Source: Candidatus Pseudoruminococcus merdavium
GTDB taxonomy: Bacteria > Bacillota > Clostridia > Oscillospirales > Ruminococcaceae
Reading direction: 5' to 3'
DNA length: 64,000 nucleotides
Assembly: GCA_904419745.1 (NCBI GenBank)
Contig: CAJFSS010000010.1
Coordinates: forward strand, 1 to 64,000
Every line of letters begins with the position of its first letter. The stretch's first letter is position 1. This document shows, one piece after another, positions 1-9,803 of the stretch. The translations under genes were made by a program, and so were the position numbers. The notes under the pieces were generated by a model. The model was given only the letters and a program-made list of their open reading frames with translations. It had not been told where the DNA came from and ran no database searches.

Positions 1-343
1 TCATCTGTCCAAAAAGCGTAAACGTGAGCTTTTGCTCGTTGCGTAACAATATTTGCTGATTTCGGGTCCTATTTTTTCATTTTTACTTTACAGTGCCCTG
101 AATTTTTATTTTTTCTACCCCTATTATAGTACGGGCAGATTCTGTACAGAAGTCTCCATTCGTTATGCAGTTATTACCCAAAGGTTATGTCTTGATACCT
201 ATGCGGCATATTTGTCAGCCATCCCTGGTACGACAATGTCCTGAATGTAATGCATCTCCGGTGATTTTCTTACCACAATCAGCTGATATGCCATTAGACA
301 AACAATCTGATTCATTTTTTGTCATCATCTGTGAAAAGTGGGA
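1..343. other. Stretch without a supported gene
   Basis: I see no gene here that I can support. Two short overlapping plus-strand frames (53-244 and 165-371) have no Shine-Dalgarno site, no recognisable domain and low-complexity content. The AT-rich part around 80-135 could hold a promoter for something to the left, but no clear -35/-10 pair at good spacing stands out. Nothing is called. Confidence 0.5.
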
Positions 344-1174
344 TTACTTTTCTGGTTTTAACGGACCATAAAAATAGGAAGCTGTGGCGCCGCCATCGAT
401 GAGAAAATCAGCCCCGGTAATAAAGGATCCCCTCTCGCTCATCAGTAATTCTGCCACATTCGCAACCTCATCCGCTGTTCCAGGACGCCCTGCCGGACAT
501 TTTGCAAACATGTTTTTGTAAAAATCTCCTCTTGGACCGTTCAATTCATCGATCGCCAACGGAGTGACTATAATTCCAGGAGAAATGGAGTTGATACGAG
601 CGCCTCTTTTCCCCCACTTCACCGATTCGGCCATCACCCGTTTTTCATTGCAGCGCTTAGCCATCTGATAAGCGTGCAGAGTGTCCCGGATATGATCCGG
701 ACGGAGCACTTCCAAATCCAGCAATTCTTCCGTAGGAGTACAGGCAAGCTGTTCATCCACCTCTGGCGGAAGGGCGGGCATCCGGTGACCGGACTGGCTG
801 GAAATCGTCACTCCTACGCCGCCTTTTCCAATTACTTTTCCTACCTCTTCGAGAAGGACTGCCATACCATATAAGTCCACTTTCAAGATTGTCTCGATTG
901 AGGCCTGACTGGGCGATACTCCAGCTGAATTAATCAGCATTGTGATTTCTCCATATTTCTGAGCCCGTGTAATCAGTTCCTTAATGGACTCACGGGAAGA
1001 TAGATCCGCCTCTGCCGCTTCTATGTCAAAGCCGGCGTCCCGCATAATTTTTGCAATAGCCTGTGCATTGTCTCACTTTTTGTCCCCTACAACGATCTTT
1101 TTGTTATATCCCATCCTGCGCGCTATCGCCATACCAATTTGTCCGGCGCCTATCCAGAGCATCACTTCTTGCAT
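344..1174 (-). pseudogene. SDR-family oxidoreductase, interrupted by an in-frame TGA
   Basis: Classical short-chain dehydrogenase/reductase, an NAD(P)-dependent cytosolic oxidoreductase of unknown substrate. Read from the ATG at 1174, which has an AGAGG-type ribosome site, the frame starts MQEVMLWIGAGQIG, a Rossmann nucleotide-binding loop. It then meets TGA at 1073-1075 (codon 34) and stays open in the same frame to TAA at 344. Past the stop the frame keeps the NSAG motif (about 82-85), the catalytic Y169-x3-K173 pair and the C-terminal ITGADFLIDGG signature. Total length would be 276 residues, normal for the family. CGA to TGA is a single-base change, so this is either a nonsense mutation or a base error. 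A shorter start at 1045 would lack the cofactor loop. The gene is divergent from a MerR regulator and has a MerR-type promoter. Confidence 0.85.
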
Positions 1175-1191
1175 TTATAAAACCTCTTTTC

Positions 1192-1220
1192 TTTACAAAA
1201 CCAATCGAACTTGCTATAAT
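1192..1220 (+). promoter_or_regulatory. Predicted sigma-A promoter of the merR gene
   Basis: TTTACA at 1192-1197, a 17-bp spacer, and a perfect TATAAT at 1215-1220. Transcription would begin near 1227, inside the oppositely directed MerR-type promoter of the SDR gene, so the two promoters are face to face and interfere sterically. Confidence 0.7.
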
Positions 1221-1221
1221 C

Positions 1222-1252
1222 ATCATACAAGTTAGACCCAACTTCAAGTCAA
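1222..1252 (-). promoter_or_regulatory. MerR-type promoter/operator with 19-bp spacer
   Basis: On the minus strand TTGACT (1247-1252) and TATGAT (1222-1227) are separated by exactly 19 bp. That overlong spacer is the hallmark of promoters activated by MerR-family DNA distortion. Within the spacer lies a near-perfect dyad (CAAGTT/AACTTC on the plus strand, 1228-1245), the expected regulator-binding site. It drives the interrupted SDR gene. Confidence 0.8.
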
Positions 1253-1274
1253 GTCTTTTTTGGAGGATTTTTTT

Positions 1275-1736
1275 ATGTCTTATACTGTTGGCGAAATAGC
1301 AAAGCTTATCGGGATTACTCCATCAACCCTTCGCTATTATGATAAGGAGGGACTGCTTCCATTTGTAAAGCGTTCCTCCGGGGGAATCCGGATATTTGAA
1401 CAAAAAGATTATGAATGGCTTCAAATCATTGAGTGTCTCAAGCACACTGGGATGCAACTGAGGGATATCCGGAAGTATATTGATCTTGCCATGCAGGGGG
1501 ATGAAACCATTCAATCGCGCCTGCAATTGTTTATAAAACAACGTGAAATTGTAAAAAAGCAAATGGCTGTTCTTCAACAAACCCTGGATATATTGGATTT
1601 TAAATGCTGGTATTATGAAACCGCAAAAGCGGCTGGAACCACCGCCGTCCCCCGCGAAATGCAGCTGGACGAAATTCCTGAGCAATACCGACAGGCACGA
1701 AAAAAACTCCTACACATTCCCATATCAGAATCATGA
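1275..1736 (+). CDS. MerR-family transcriptional regulator
   Basis: Dimeric DNA-binding regulator of 153 residues. The winged helix-turn-helix spans roughly residues 1-70 (YTVGEIAKLIGI, then STLRYYDKEGLL). A long dimerisation helix follows at about 78-112 (SRLQLFIKQREIVKKQM), then a short C-terminal tail. The start is the ATG at 1275, 8 nt after GGAGG; a TTG 15 nt upstream lacks a ribosome site. The tail has no metal-binding cysteine pattern typical of MerR or CueR, so an organic or redox ligand is more likely. The divergent SDR gene with its 19-bp-spacer promoter is the obvious target. A strong bidirectional hairpin lies downstream at 1878-1919. Confidence 0.9.
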   Translation: MSYTVGEIAKLIGITPSTLRYYDKEGLLPFVKRSSGGIRIFEQKDYEWLQIIECLKHTGMQLRDIRKYIDLAMQGDETIQSRLQLFIKQREIVKKQMAVLQQTLDILDFKCWYYETAKAAGTTAVPREMQLDEIPEQYRQARKKLLHIPISES

Positions 1737-1877
1737 ATGCTTCATTCATTGTTTTTTTAAGATTACCGCTTAATCCATTTTTGTGTTTCGGCCTAATCTC
1801 TTATTTCTGATTGGAATGGGGTTCCTAAAATGCCGTTGACTGTCTTTTTTATCTTGCATTTCCTTTCCCCCAAGGGA

Positions 1878-1919
1878 TATCAAAAACCGGGACTTCGATT
1901 GAAGTCCCGGTTTTTGATA
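1878..1919. terminator. Bidirectional intrinsic terminator
   Basis: Near-perfect inverted repeat: TATCAAAAACCGGGACTTC, loop GATT, and the exact complement, with T-rich flanks on both strands. It separates the convergent merR and lysR genes. Confidence 0.9.
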
Positions 1920-1947
1920 CGGACTATTCAGGTTAAATCAAAGTATA

Positions 1948-2841
1948 TTATAAATTCAGGGCCTTCTGGACAGCGTCCAAAAACTGCCCGACTGCCGGTG
2001 ACGGCTCCGGAGAATGGAGCAACCCATAGGGAATAGTATATCCCCAGTCCATGGGCAATATTTTCAACAGAGGATGGACATATTTCCAAGCATCGATAGC
2101 CATCAGGACACGGTTGCCGTTTTCACACTGGTTAAATGCTTCCATATCGTAAAAATCAAAATTAACAATGTGAATTTGCGGGTAATCTCTCCACAGATCA
2201 TCCCGGAGAATATCAACATAATGGCTCCACTCACGCCGCATAAGCATAAAATCCTCCCCATAGAGATCCTCAATAGTAAGGCGATCTTTTGATGCCAGAC
2301 GATGGTGGATGGAAACTGCGCAGCGAATAGGCTCCCGGGAGATTTCCAGGCCGGCGCACCGGCGCAAATCCAATAGGGTTTCATCAAAAATTCCCGCTAC
2401 AACGTCAATATTCTGTCCCAAATTCCCCAAGATTTCCCTTGCATTTTCCGGTGTGTTGTCAAAAGGGATTAGCTGAAACTTGATATTTGGGCAAAATTTC
2501 TGGAGTTTTGGCCATAAATCCACTAAAATCTGTGCAGGGGTCATGGGAGAAGTTCCAATCCGTATGATACTTTCATTTTCGTGCATGGCGTTTTTTGCCC
2601 TGGCTACAGAATCTTTGCAATACTGAATGATATATTTGCAATCCCGGTAAAAAGATTCCCCCGCTTTTGTTAAAACCAATCCACGGTGAGTTCGGATAAA
2701 AAGCTGTAAATCCAAATTGTCCTCTAACAAGTTGATTTGTTTAATCACAGCCGGCGGGGTGATATACAGCCTTTCCGCCGCCTTATTAAAACTCCCTGAT
2801 TCAACCACGCAAATAAAAGTTTCCAGTTGAGGGTTATACAT
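1948..2841 (-). CDS. LysR-family transcriptional regulator
   Basis: LysR-type regulator of 297 residues, the usual family length. The N-terminal winged helix-turn-helix occupies about residues 1-60 (FNKAAERLYITPPAVIKQIN). The linker helix and a two-lobed periplasmic-binding-protein-like effector domain fill about 90-297. The start is the ATG at 2841, preceded by AAAGGGGGA. It is divergent from the flavin reductase gene across about 500 bp, which makes that reductase and its coupled partner plausible targets. No LysR box (T-N11-A) was identified with confidence. The inducer cannot be inferred. Confidence 0.92.
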   Translation of the reverse strand: MYNPQLETFICVVESGSFNKAAERLYITPPAVIKQINLLEDNLDLQLFIRTHRGLVLTKAGESFYRDCKYIIQYCKDSVARAKNAMHENESIIRIGTSPMTPAQILVDLWPKLQKFCPNIKFQLIPFDNTPENAREILGNLGQNIDVVAGIFDETLLDLRRCAGLEISREPIRCAVSIHHRLASKDRLTIEDLYGEDFMLMRREWSHYVDILRDDLWRDYPQIHIVNFDFYDMEAFNQCENGNRVLMAIDAWKYVHPLLKILPMDWGYTIPYGLLHSPEPSPAVGQFLDAVQKALNL

Positions 2842-3283
2842 GATGAAAATCCCCCTTTCAAAATCCGATTTCTATGAATCAAAACTATTTTCCACTTGCA
2901 AACGACTTTTGATACCCGTATAATTCATCTCCAACACCGCGTCGATCTTTTACAACCCTTTCCTCAACTGCTGCTTATTCTTCCACCGAAATCCAGCTTC
3001 CCGATCACCTGTTATAATAATTATTTCTTATTATAGGCTGATTAAAGAAAAAAATCAAAGATTGCCTCTGTTCTGTAAAAAACCCTGTTTGTTTTTTTCT
3101 GTTGCCTTGCCGCTTGCGTTGATAGAAGGTATCTGCTGTATAACAGTCAGACACCAGGCTCTAAGCCTGGACGTACTTCGCGTCCGAGGTTTGGCCTTTT
3201 CTTTTTGCATACTGCTCGCGTTTGGGGCGGGTATCTATTTTGTCAACGCTCCCCAATTTGGCCGCCAGATATCCAGGAAATCG
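2842..3283. other. Long intergenic region between lysR and the flavin reductase gene
   Basis: No supported gene. A weak plus-strand frame (3062-3298) lacks a ribosome site and domain similarity. The region contains two adjoining small hairpins: CCAGGCT-cta-AGCCTGG (3154-3170) and GGACG/CGTCC (3169-3185). They share two bases, so they are mutually exclusive at the junction or coaxially stacked. They lie about 100 bp upstream of the reductase promoter and have no T-run directly after them. Their role is unknown. Confidence 0.45.
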
Positions 3284-3331
3284 ATGACAGTTTCTTGAAA
3301 ACATGGTACAATAAAGTACAAAAGCTGTACA
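3284..3331 (+). promoter_or_regulatory. Promoter of the flavin reductase operon with three GTACA repeats
   Basis: ATGACA (3284-3289), a 17-bp spacer and TACAAT (3307-3312) form a good sigma-A promoter. GTACA occurs three times, at 3306-3310, 3316-3320 and 3327-3331. The copies are spaced 10 and 11 bp apart, about one helical turn, from the -10 element into the start region. This phasing on one face of DNA suggests an operator for a repressor. Which protein binds is not known. Confidence 0.6.
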
Positions 3332-3348
3332 TATAAGGAGAAACGATT

Positions 3349-3981
3349 ATGAGCAAAGCCATCTGGAAGCCCACTACTCTGCTTGGGCCCATACCTCCTG
3401 CTTTGGTTTCCTGCGGCACTGTGGAGCATCCCAACGCACTGACCGTCGCATGGACTGGAATTGTCAATACCCATCCTCCAATGACTTATGTCTCTGTCCG
3501 TCCTTCAAGATTTTCCTATGATCTTATCAAAAACAGCGGGGAATTTGTGGTGAATCTCCCTTCTTCCCCACTCACGAAAGCTGTGGATTTTTGTGGCGTA
3601 CGCTCTGGAAAAGATATCGATAAATTCGCTCTGATGGGACTAAATGCATCCCCCGGCCAGTTTGTCAGTGCGCCGCTTATCGAGGAATGCCCGGTCAATC
3701 TGGAGTGCAAGGTCACCCAGGTTCTTCCACTGGGAAGCCACGATATGTTTTTGGCAGAAATTCTTGCCGTCCATGTGGAGGACAGTCTGATCGACGCCAC
3801 GGGAAAACTCCACTTGGAGCGTGCAAAATTACTTGGTTTTGCCCATGGGGAATACTACGAACTCGGACACAGGACAGGAACGTTTGGCTTTTCTGTTCGG
3901 AAAAAACCTAAAAACCACAGGCACAGAAAAAATCCCTCCGGGAAAAAAATGCCCGGTTGCCAGAAACGGGGAAAGCAATGA
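3349..3981 (+). CDS. Flavin reductase family protein (flavoredoxin-like)
   Basis: 210-residue member of the flavin-reductase-like FMN-binding split-barrel family, which carries flavin and passes electrons from NAD(P)H or other donors. The N-terminal half shows the family pattern PALVSCGT, NALTVAWTGIVNTHPP and TYVSVRPSRFSYDLI. The domain ends near residue 182 at GTFGFSVRKKPK. A basic tail of about 25 residues follows, rich in K, R and H, that is not part of the domain. The start is the ATG at 3349 with AAGGAG upstream. Its stop codon overlaps the ATG of the next gene (ATGA, 3978-3981), so the two are translationally coupled. The natural electron acceptor cannot be read from the sequence. Confidence 0.88.
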   Translation: MSKAIWKPTTLLGPIPPALVSCGTVEHPNALTVAWTGIVNTHPPMTYVSVRPSRFSYDLIKNSGEFVVNLPSSPLTKAVDFCGVRSGKDIDKFALMGLNASPGQFVSAPLIEECPVNLECKVTQVLPLGSHDMFLAEILAVHVEDSLIDATGKLHLERAKLLGFAHGEYYELGHRTGTFGFSVRKKPKNHRHRKNPSGKKMPGCQKRGKQ

Positions 3982-4631
3982 AATTATTCAAAACTCTGCG
4001 GAATACCTCTTCCATTGGGATTATTGGAGGAGCCGATGGACCGACTGCTATTTTTATTTCGAAAAAGAAAAAACATGGTCAACCTGCCAAACAGGATGAC
4101 TTTCTCTGGCGCGCCCAGCAAAGTATTTTGCCATGCGAACGCAGTTTTTCACAACTTGCAGCACACCTTGTGGAAATCCATCACGCTACTCCCTGTACTC
4201 TCTCTCCTGGGGAATTGGAAAACTTGAAAGTGAATGTACTGCTCAACCATTATCCAAAACTCCTAGAGGAAATCCCGGCTCCTGAGGGTATGTCCGAATT
4301 TGAAATTCCCTTTTTCAGGGCGCATGCCTATCCTGTCGAAAAATTGGAGTTTCATCCAAAAGCGTTTACTTTACCGGATATCTTTCCGCAACCGCGCCCT
4401 GTAAAAAAATCCCTATGGAAAAGACGCAGGGCGTCCGTCCAGTCTTTGCAACCCGCCATCGTCCAATGGGAAGAAACCAGCGGCTATCTCTGTATCCATA
4501 ATGGGGACGACAAGATTATGGATGAAATTATTCTTTTTCTCGGCGTCAGTGAACAGGACATTCGTGAGAAATCTCCGCGTTTTGTTTCCTATGCTTACAC
4601 GCTCAAAAAACTCGGAAAACTGGAAAATTAG
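3978..4631 (+). CDS. Unknown protein with decarboxylase-beta-like GIIGGADGPTA signature
   Basis: I do not recognise this 217-residue protein as a known family. The chosen start (ATG 3978) overlaps the reductase stop as ATGA and gives MKLFKTLRNTSSIG; an in-frame ATG at 3957 is possible. Residues about 13-26 read IGIIGGADGPTAIF. This closely resembles a conserved stretch of the membrane beta subunit of Na+-translocating decarboxylases such as OadB and GcdB. The rest has no transmembrane segment: a basic KKKK patch follows, then a soluble, proline-rich body with a charged C-terminus ending KKLGKLEN. The signature is therefore out of its usual membrane context. Coupling to a flavin reductase suggests a redox or cofactor-related role. 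That is inference only. Confidence 0.75.
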   Translation: MKLFKTLRNTSSIGIIGGADGPTAIFISKKKKHGQPAKQDDFLWRAQQSILPCERSFSQLAAHLVEIHHATPCTLSPGELENLKVNVLLNHYPKLLEEIPAPEGMSEFEIPFFRAHAYPVEKLEFHPKAFTLPDIFPQPRPVKKSLWKRRRASVQSLQPAIVQWEETSGYLCIHNGDDKIMDEIILFLGVSEQDIREKSPRFVSYAYTLKKLGKLEN

Positions 4632-4665
4632 CGGCTGTGCTCTCCTTTTTTCATCTAAACAAGCA

Positions 4666-4705
4666 AACCCCCTCTTTCAAGAACATGTTCTTGAAAGAGG
4701 GGGTT
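4666..4705. terminator. Perfect 40-nt inverted repeat, bidirectional terminator
   Basis: A perfect palindrome with 20-bp arms (AACCCCCTCTTTCAAGAACA and complement) sits between the convergent unknown gene (stop 4631) and dnaJ (stop 4710). On the minus strand it begins 4 nt after the dnaJ stop and is followed by a TTTGCTTGTTT stretch. Confidence 0.85.
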
Positions 4706-4709
4706 CTTA

Positions 4710-5882
4710 TCATGACCGATCGTCCCGCCCGCTCATAAAGTCTTTGAGCTTATCAAAAAAGTTTTTCCGCTTTTCATAGTTCATATTGTCTGAAGTCAGG
4801 GAATCAAACTCCTTGAGCGCTTCCTTCTGTTTAGAAGAAAGATTACGCGGCACTTCGATATTCACTTTCACATACTGGTCGCCTTTTCCACGGCCGTTGA
4901 CATAGGGAATCCCTTTTCCTCTCAAACGGAAGGTTGTGCCAGGTTGGGTTCCCTCCTGTACATTGTATTTCACTTTTCCGTCGATTGTCGGGACGGTCAC
5001 TTCGCAGCCAAGAACCGCCTGTGTAAAGGTCAGTGGGATCTCACACCAGACATCATATCCATCGCGGTCAAACAGCGGATCCGGACGTACAGAGACCGTG
5101 ACATTCAAATCGCCCGCCGGTCCCCCATTGGTTCCTGCATCCCCTTGCCCGCGCACGACAAAGGTCTGCCCATCATCGATACCTGCTGGAATATTGACTT
5201 CCAGTTTTTTACTTTTCCGGACACGGCCCGTTCCATGACAGGATTTACATGGATTTTTAATAATGCGCCCCGTCCCATGGCAGCGGGAACACGCCCTTTG
5301 CGTCTGTACCATGCCAAAGGGAGTTCTCTGACTCATACGTACCTGCCCCGTTCCATTACAGTCCGGACAGACTTCTGGGGAACTCCCATTTGCACATCCA
5401 TTCCCATGGCAATCCGGGCACTGCTCCAGATGGGAAACCGTGATGTCCTTTTTGCAGCCCTTCGCCGCTTCCAAAAAGCTTAGGTTAATGGAAGAACGAG
5501 TATCTGCTCCCCGCATCGGAGCATTTGGGTTTCTGGTACGGGACTGCCCAAATCCTCCCCCAAAGAAACTTCCGAAAATGTCCCCCAAATCGCCGAGATC
5601 GGAAAAATCAAATCCAGCACCGTAAGAAGCGCCTCCGCCTCCGCCATAGGACGGATCCACACCCGCATGGCCAAACTGGTCGTAGCGTGCGCGCTTCTGG
5701 CTGTCAGAAAGCACTTCATAGGCTTCATTTGCCTCTTTAAACTTTGCCTCCGCTTCCTTATCGCCGGGGTTTAAATCCGGATGGTATTTCTTTGCAAGCT
5801 TCCGGTAAGCTTTTTTCAGTTCGTCGTCAGAACAGCCACGCTCGACGCCAAGAACTTCATAGTAATCTCTTTTATCAGCCAA
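4710..5882 (-). CDS. dnaJ: Chaperone protein DnaJ
   Basis: Hsp40 co-chaperone that delivers substrates to DnaK and stimulates its ATPase. The 390 residues hold all domains of a type-A DnaJ. The J domain has HPD at 34-36. A Gly/Phe-rich linker follows at about 72-115 ([14 protein letters not shown]). Four CxxCxGxG zinc repeats are present ([32 protein letters not shown]), then two beta-sandwich substrate domains. I chose TTG at 5882, which gives the canonical N-terminus [10 protein letters not shown] with AGGGTGG 5 nt upstream. An upstream GTG at 5891 abuts the ribosome site and is unlikely. Last gene of the CIRCE-controlled heat-shock operon, separated from dnaK by 113 bp with a strong hairpin. 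Confidence 0.97.
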   Translation of the reverse strand: MADKRDYYEVLGVERGCSDDELKKAYRKLAKKYHPDLNPGDKEAEAKFKEANEAYEVLSDSQKRARYDQFGHAGVDPSYGGGGGASYGAGFDFSDLGDLGDIFGSFFGGGFGQSRTRNPNAPMRGADTRSSINLSFLEAAKGCKKDITVSHLEQCPDCHGNGCANGSSPEVCPDCNGTGQVRMSQRTPFGMVQTQRACSRCHGTGRIIKNPCKSCHGTGRVRKSKKLEVNIPAGIDDGQTFVVRGQGDAGTNGGPAGDLNVTVSVRPDPLFDRDGYDVWCEIPLTFTQAVLGCEVTVPTIDGKVKYNVQEGTQPGTTFRLRGKGIPYVNGRGKGDQYVKVNIEVPRNLSSKQKEALKEFDSLTSDNMNYEKRKNFFDKLKDFMSGRDDRS

Positions 5883-5951
5883 TGAAACCACCCTTTAAGT
5901 CTCTTTCTCAGCGCAGCCTGAAAACACATTGCGGTGCGCTTTCCGGGCAAA

Positions 5952-5979
5952 GGGCCGCCAAAGCACTGTTTGGCAGCCC
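5952..5979 (-). other. Stable hairpin between dnaK and dnaJ
   Basis: On the minus strand GGGCUGCCAAA pairs with UUUGGCGGCCC (11 bp including one U-G) around the loop CAGUGC. Only a short UUU follows, so it is at most a partial terminator. It could instead be an mRNA processing or stabilising element that sets the dnaK:dnaJ ratio. This is inferred. Confidence 0.6.
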
Positions 5980-5995
5980 CACCGGTTTTCTTGCT

Positions 5996-7903
<1,908 letters not shown>

Positions 7904-8455
7904 TTAATTCGCAACTTTTACCATAGCAAACCGAATCACCCGGTCGCCCAGTTTATAGCCCTTTTGGAACACTTCGCAGATGGTATTTTCCGCAAAGTTT
8001 TCATCTTCCACATGCATAACTGCACTGTGCAGATTGGGATCGAACGCCTGGCCAAGGGCAGGAATTTCTTCAATTCCCAATTTTGTAAGGGCCTCATTGA
8101 ATGCCTTTTGTATCAGATCCATTCCCTTGCGGAACTCTTCATCTGTACATTCAAAAGCCATTGCGCGCTCAAAATTATCGAGCACCGGAAGGAAATTTTG
8201 CACAGTATCTGCAACCGCGTCGGGATAAATAGATTCCTTTTCCTTCTGGCTGCGTTTGCGGAAATTATCATATTCCGCCAGGGTTCGTAGTAGCTTATCC
8301 TTCAGCTGTGCATTTTCCTCTTCTAAAGCAGAAGGCTTGGTTTCCGCTTCCGGTTCCTGTGCAGCAGTTTTTTCCTCCTTTTCAGGAGTATTCGCTTCCG
8401 CTTCCTGTTTTGCCTTTTTTTCAGGGTCATTTTTGCCCATCTTCTTGTTTGGCAC
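7904..8455 (-). CDS. grpE: Nucleotide exchange factor GrpE
   Basis: Exchanges ADP on DnaK. The 183 residues comprise an acidic, disordered N-terminus (about 1-50, rich in E, K and A), a long dimerisation coiled coil (LEEENAQLKDKLLRTLAEYD, then NFRKRSQKEKE) and the C-terminal beta domain. The beta domain carries the signature AFDPNLHSAVMHV and ends FQKGYKLGDRVIRFAMVKV. The start is probably GTG 8455, preceded by AAAGGAG at 10 nt. An ATG at 8440 is in frame but has no clear ribosome site. Second gene of the heat-shock operon, between hrcA and dnaK. Confidence 0.97.
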   Translation of the reverse strand: MPNKKMGKNDPEKKAKQEAEANTPEKEEKTAAQEPEAETKPSALEEENAQLKDKLLRTLAEYDNFRKRSQKEKESIYPDAVADTVQNFLPVLDNFERAMAFECTDEEFRKGMDLIQKAFNEALTKLGIEEIPALGQAFDPNLHSAVMHVEDENFAENTICEVFQKGYKLGDRVIRFAMVKVAN

Positions 8456-8534
8456 TTAAACGTAGCTCCTTTCCTATAAGCCGCACTGGGCGGCTCCATA
8501 TTGGCGCTGGATCAAAGCGCCGCGATTTTGTATG

Positions 8535-9563
8535 TTATCCCACTGTCTCTGTCAAAATCTTTGACAAGACCGAGGAAAAATACTCAATTTTGGGTAAAAG
8601 CTTGGGATAATCCATTCTAGACGGCCCGATTACGCCCACACAACCGGCCATATATTCTGGAACTGAATAACGCGCAACCACAATACTGACATCCGTCAGT
8701 TCCTCTTTTTGGGTTTCTCTTCCGATTAAGATGTTGATATCATGCGTTGCATGGGAGAGCAGTTCCAACAACTCCTGTTTGTTTTCCAAAAAACTCAAAA
8801 GTTCTCTTGCATGGCCTTCCAGTTCTCTATATGCCAACAGATTCGTTTCCCCAGTCAAATAGACATTATCACGACAGGCACTCTGGGCCAAATCATAAAT
8901 CTGTACCAAAAGTGGGGTAAACATCAGCGTATATTCCCCCAGCTGTACAGCAATAGCCTGAATAAATTCCCTGGTAATCCGGGTAAGCTTTAACCCACAG
9001 AACCTGTCATTGACAAGCCTTGTAAAAAAGGCCAGTGCTTCAAACGGCATATCCAGTTCCAAACTGCACCGTTTGCTACGCAGCTGTCCAGCTGATGTTA
9101 CCAGAAGCAAAAGGAAATTTTTCTTGTTAATCTGGATTACATCAATTTTGGCAACCTGTGCATCCTGCGGTGCCAACATGGTCACAACTGCCGCACAGTC
9201 AGTCAGATAGGAAAGCATTTTTCCGCATTCAGACAGTAACCGGACCGGATCCGGATCCCGGATATTGAAATAGGAATCTATTAAGTCCCGATCTTCCTGG
9301 GAAAGCGGTTCTGCCCGCATCAGTTCATTGAGATAAAGCCGAATACCACGATGAGAAGGAATTCTCCCTGCCGAAGTATGCGGTTGTTCCAGATAGCCAA
9401 GCTTGATTAACGCTGCCATTTCATTACGGATTGTTGCGGAAGAAACAGGAATACGCAGCATGGAGGAAACAGCCTTTGAACCAACCGGCAGGCTGGTGGC
9501 GATGTAAGTCCTGACAACCGCGCCAAGAATATCCAACTTTCTTGCATCCAGCTCGGAACCCAC
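8535..9563 (-). CDS. hrcA: Heat-inducible transcription repressor HrcA
   Basis: Repressor that binds CIRCE operators and is kept folded by GroEL in the family's known mechanism. The 342 residues start with a winged helix-turn-helix (VPVGSKAVSS-like region, SSATIRNEMAALIKLGYLEQ), then HTSAGRIPSHRGIRLYL, the strongly conserved family motif. A GAF-like middle domain follows. The C-terminus contains the typical SIVVARYSVPEYMAGCVGVI and GPSRMDYPK. The start is GTG 9563, with GAGGTGAT 5-6 nt upstream. First gene of the operon. A perfect CIRCE lies 46 bp upstream, so the operon is autoregulated. Confidence 0.98.
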   Translation of the reverse strand: MGSELDARKLDILGAVVRTYIATSLPVGSKAVSSMLRIPVSSATIRNEMAALIKLGYLEQPHTSAGRIPSHRGIRLYLNELMRAEPLSQEDRDLIDSYFNIRDPDPVRLLSECGKMLSYLTDCAAVVTMLAPQDAQVAKIDVIQINKKNFLLLLVTSAGQLRSKRCSLELDMPFEALAFFTRLVNDRFCGLKLTRITREFIQAIAVQLGEYTLMFTPLLVQIYDLAQSACRDNVYLTGETNLLAYRELEGHARELLSFLENKQELLELLSHATHDINILIGRETQKEELTDVSIVVARYSVPEYMAGCVGVIGPSRMDYPKLLPKIEYFSSVLSKILTETVG

Positions 9564-9608
9564 ACCACATCACCTCTTTTTCCAAAGACGGTTTCAAAGC
9601 TTTTCTTT

Positions 9609-9635
9609 TTAGCACTCTATTTATCAGAGTGCTAA
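9609..9635 (-). promoter_or_regulatory. CIRCE operator
   Basis: Perfect match to the consensus TTAGCACTC-N9-GAGTGCTAA. It lies about 15 bp downstream of the -10 element of the hrcA promoter, where bound HrcA blocks transcription of hrcA-grpE-dnaK-dnaJ. Confidence 0.98.
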
Positions 9636-9649
9636 TTCTGACAGTTATA

Positions 9650-9678
9650 AATGTATCACGAAGGCTTCCAATTGTCAA
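9650..9678 (-). promoter_or_regulatory. Sigma-A promoter of the hrcA operon
   Basis: TTGACA (complement of 9673-9678), a 17-bp spacer and TACATT (complement of 9650-9655). It lies directly upstream of CIRCE, as expected for a class I heat-shock operon. Confidence 0.88.
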
Positions 9679-9718
9679 GCACATTCACAATATTTTAATA
9701 GTTTATTTGGTTTCGGCT

Positions 9719-9757
9719 TAAAAAACACAAAACAGAGGCTAAATAATATGCCCCTGT
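9719..9757 (-). terminator. Terminator after the ATPase gene
   Basis: On the minus strand ACAGGGGC pairs with GCCTCTGT (8 bp, one G-U) around an AT-rich loop. It is followed by TTTTGTGTTTTTT. It ends the polymerase/ATPase transcript before the hrcA promoter. Confidence 0.7.
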
Positions 9758-9803
9758 AAAAAAATTGAAATCATGCCAGTCCTATTCCATTTTCCTTTTC
9801 TTA

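Noticed and set aside
3062-3298. 78-codon hydrophobic frame upstream of the flavin reductase gene
   Set aside because: No Shine-Dalgarno site; it contains the hairpin pair and the promoter, and its composition is that of AT-rich intergenic DNA.
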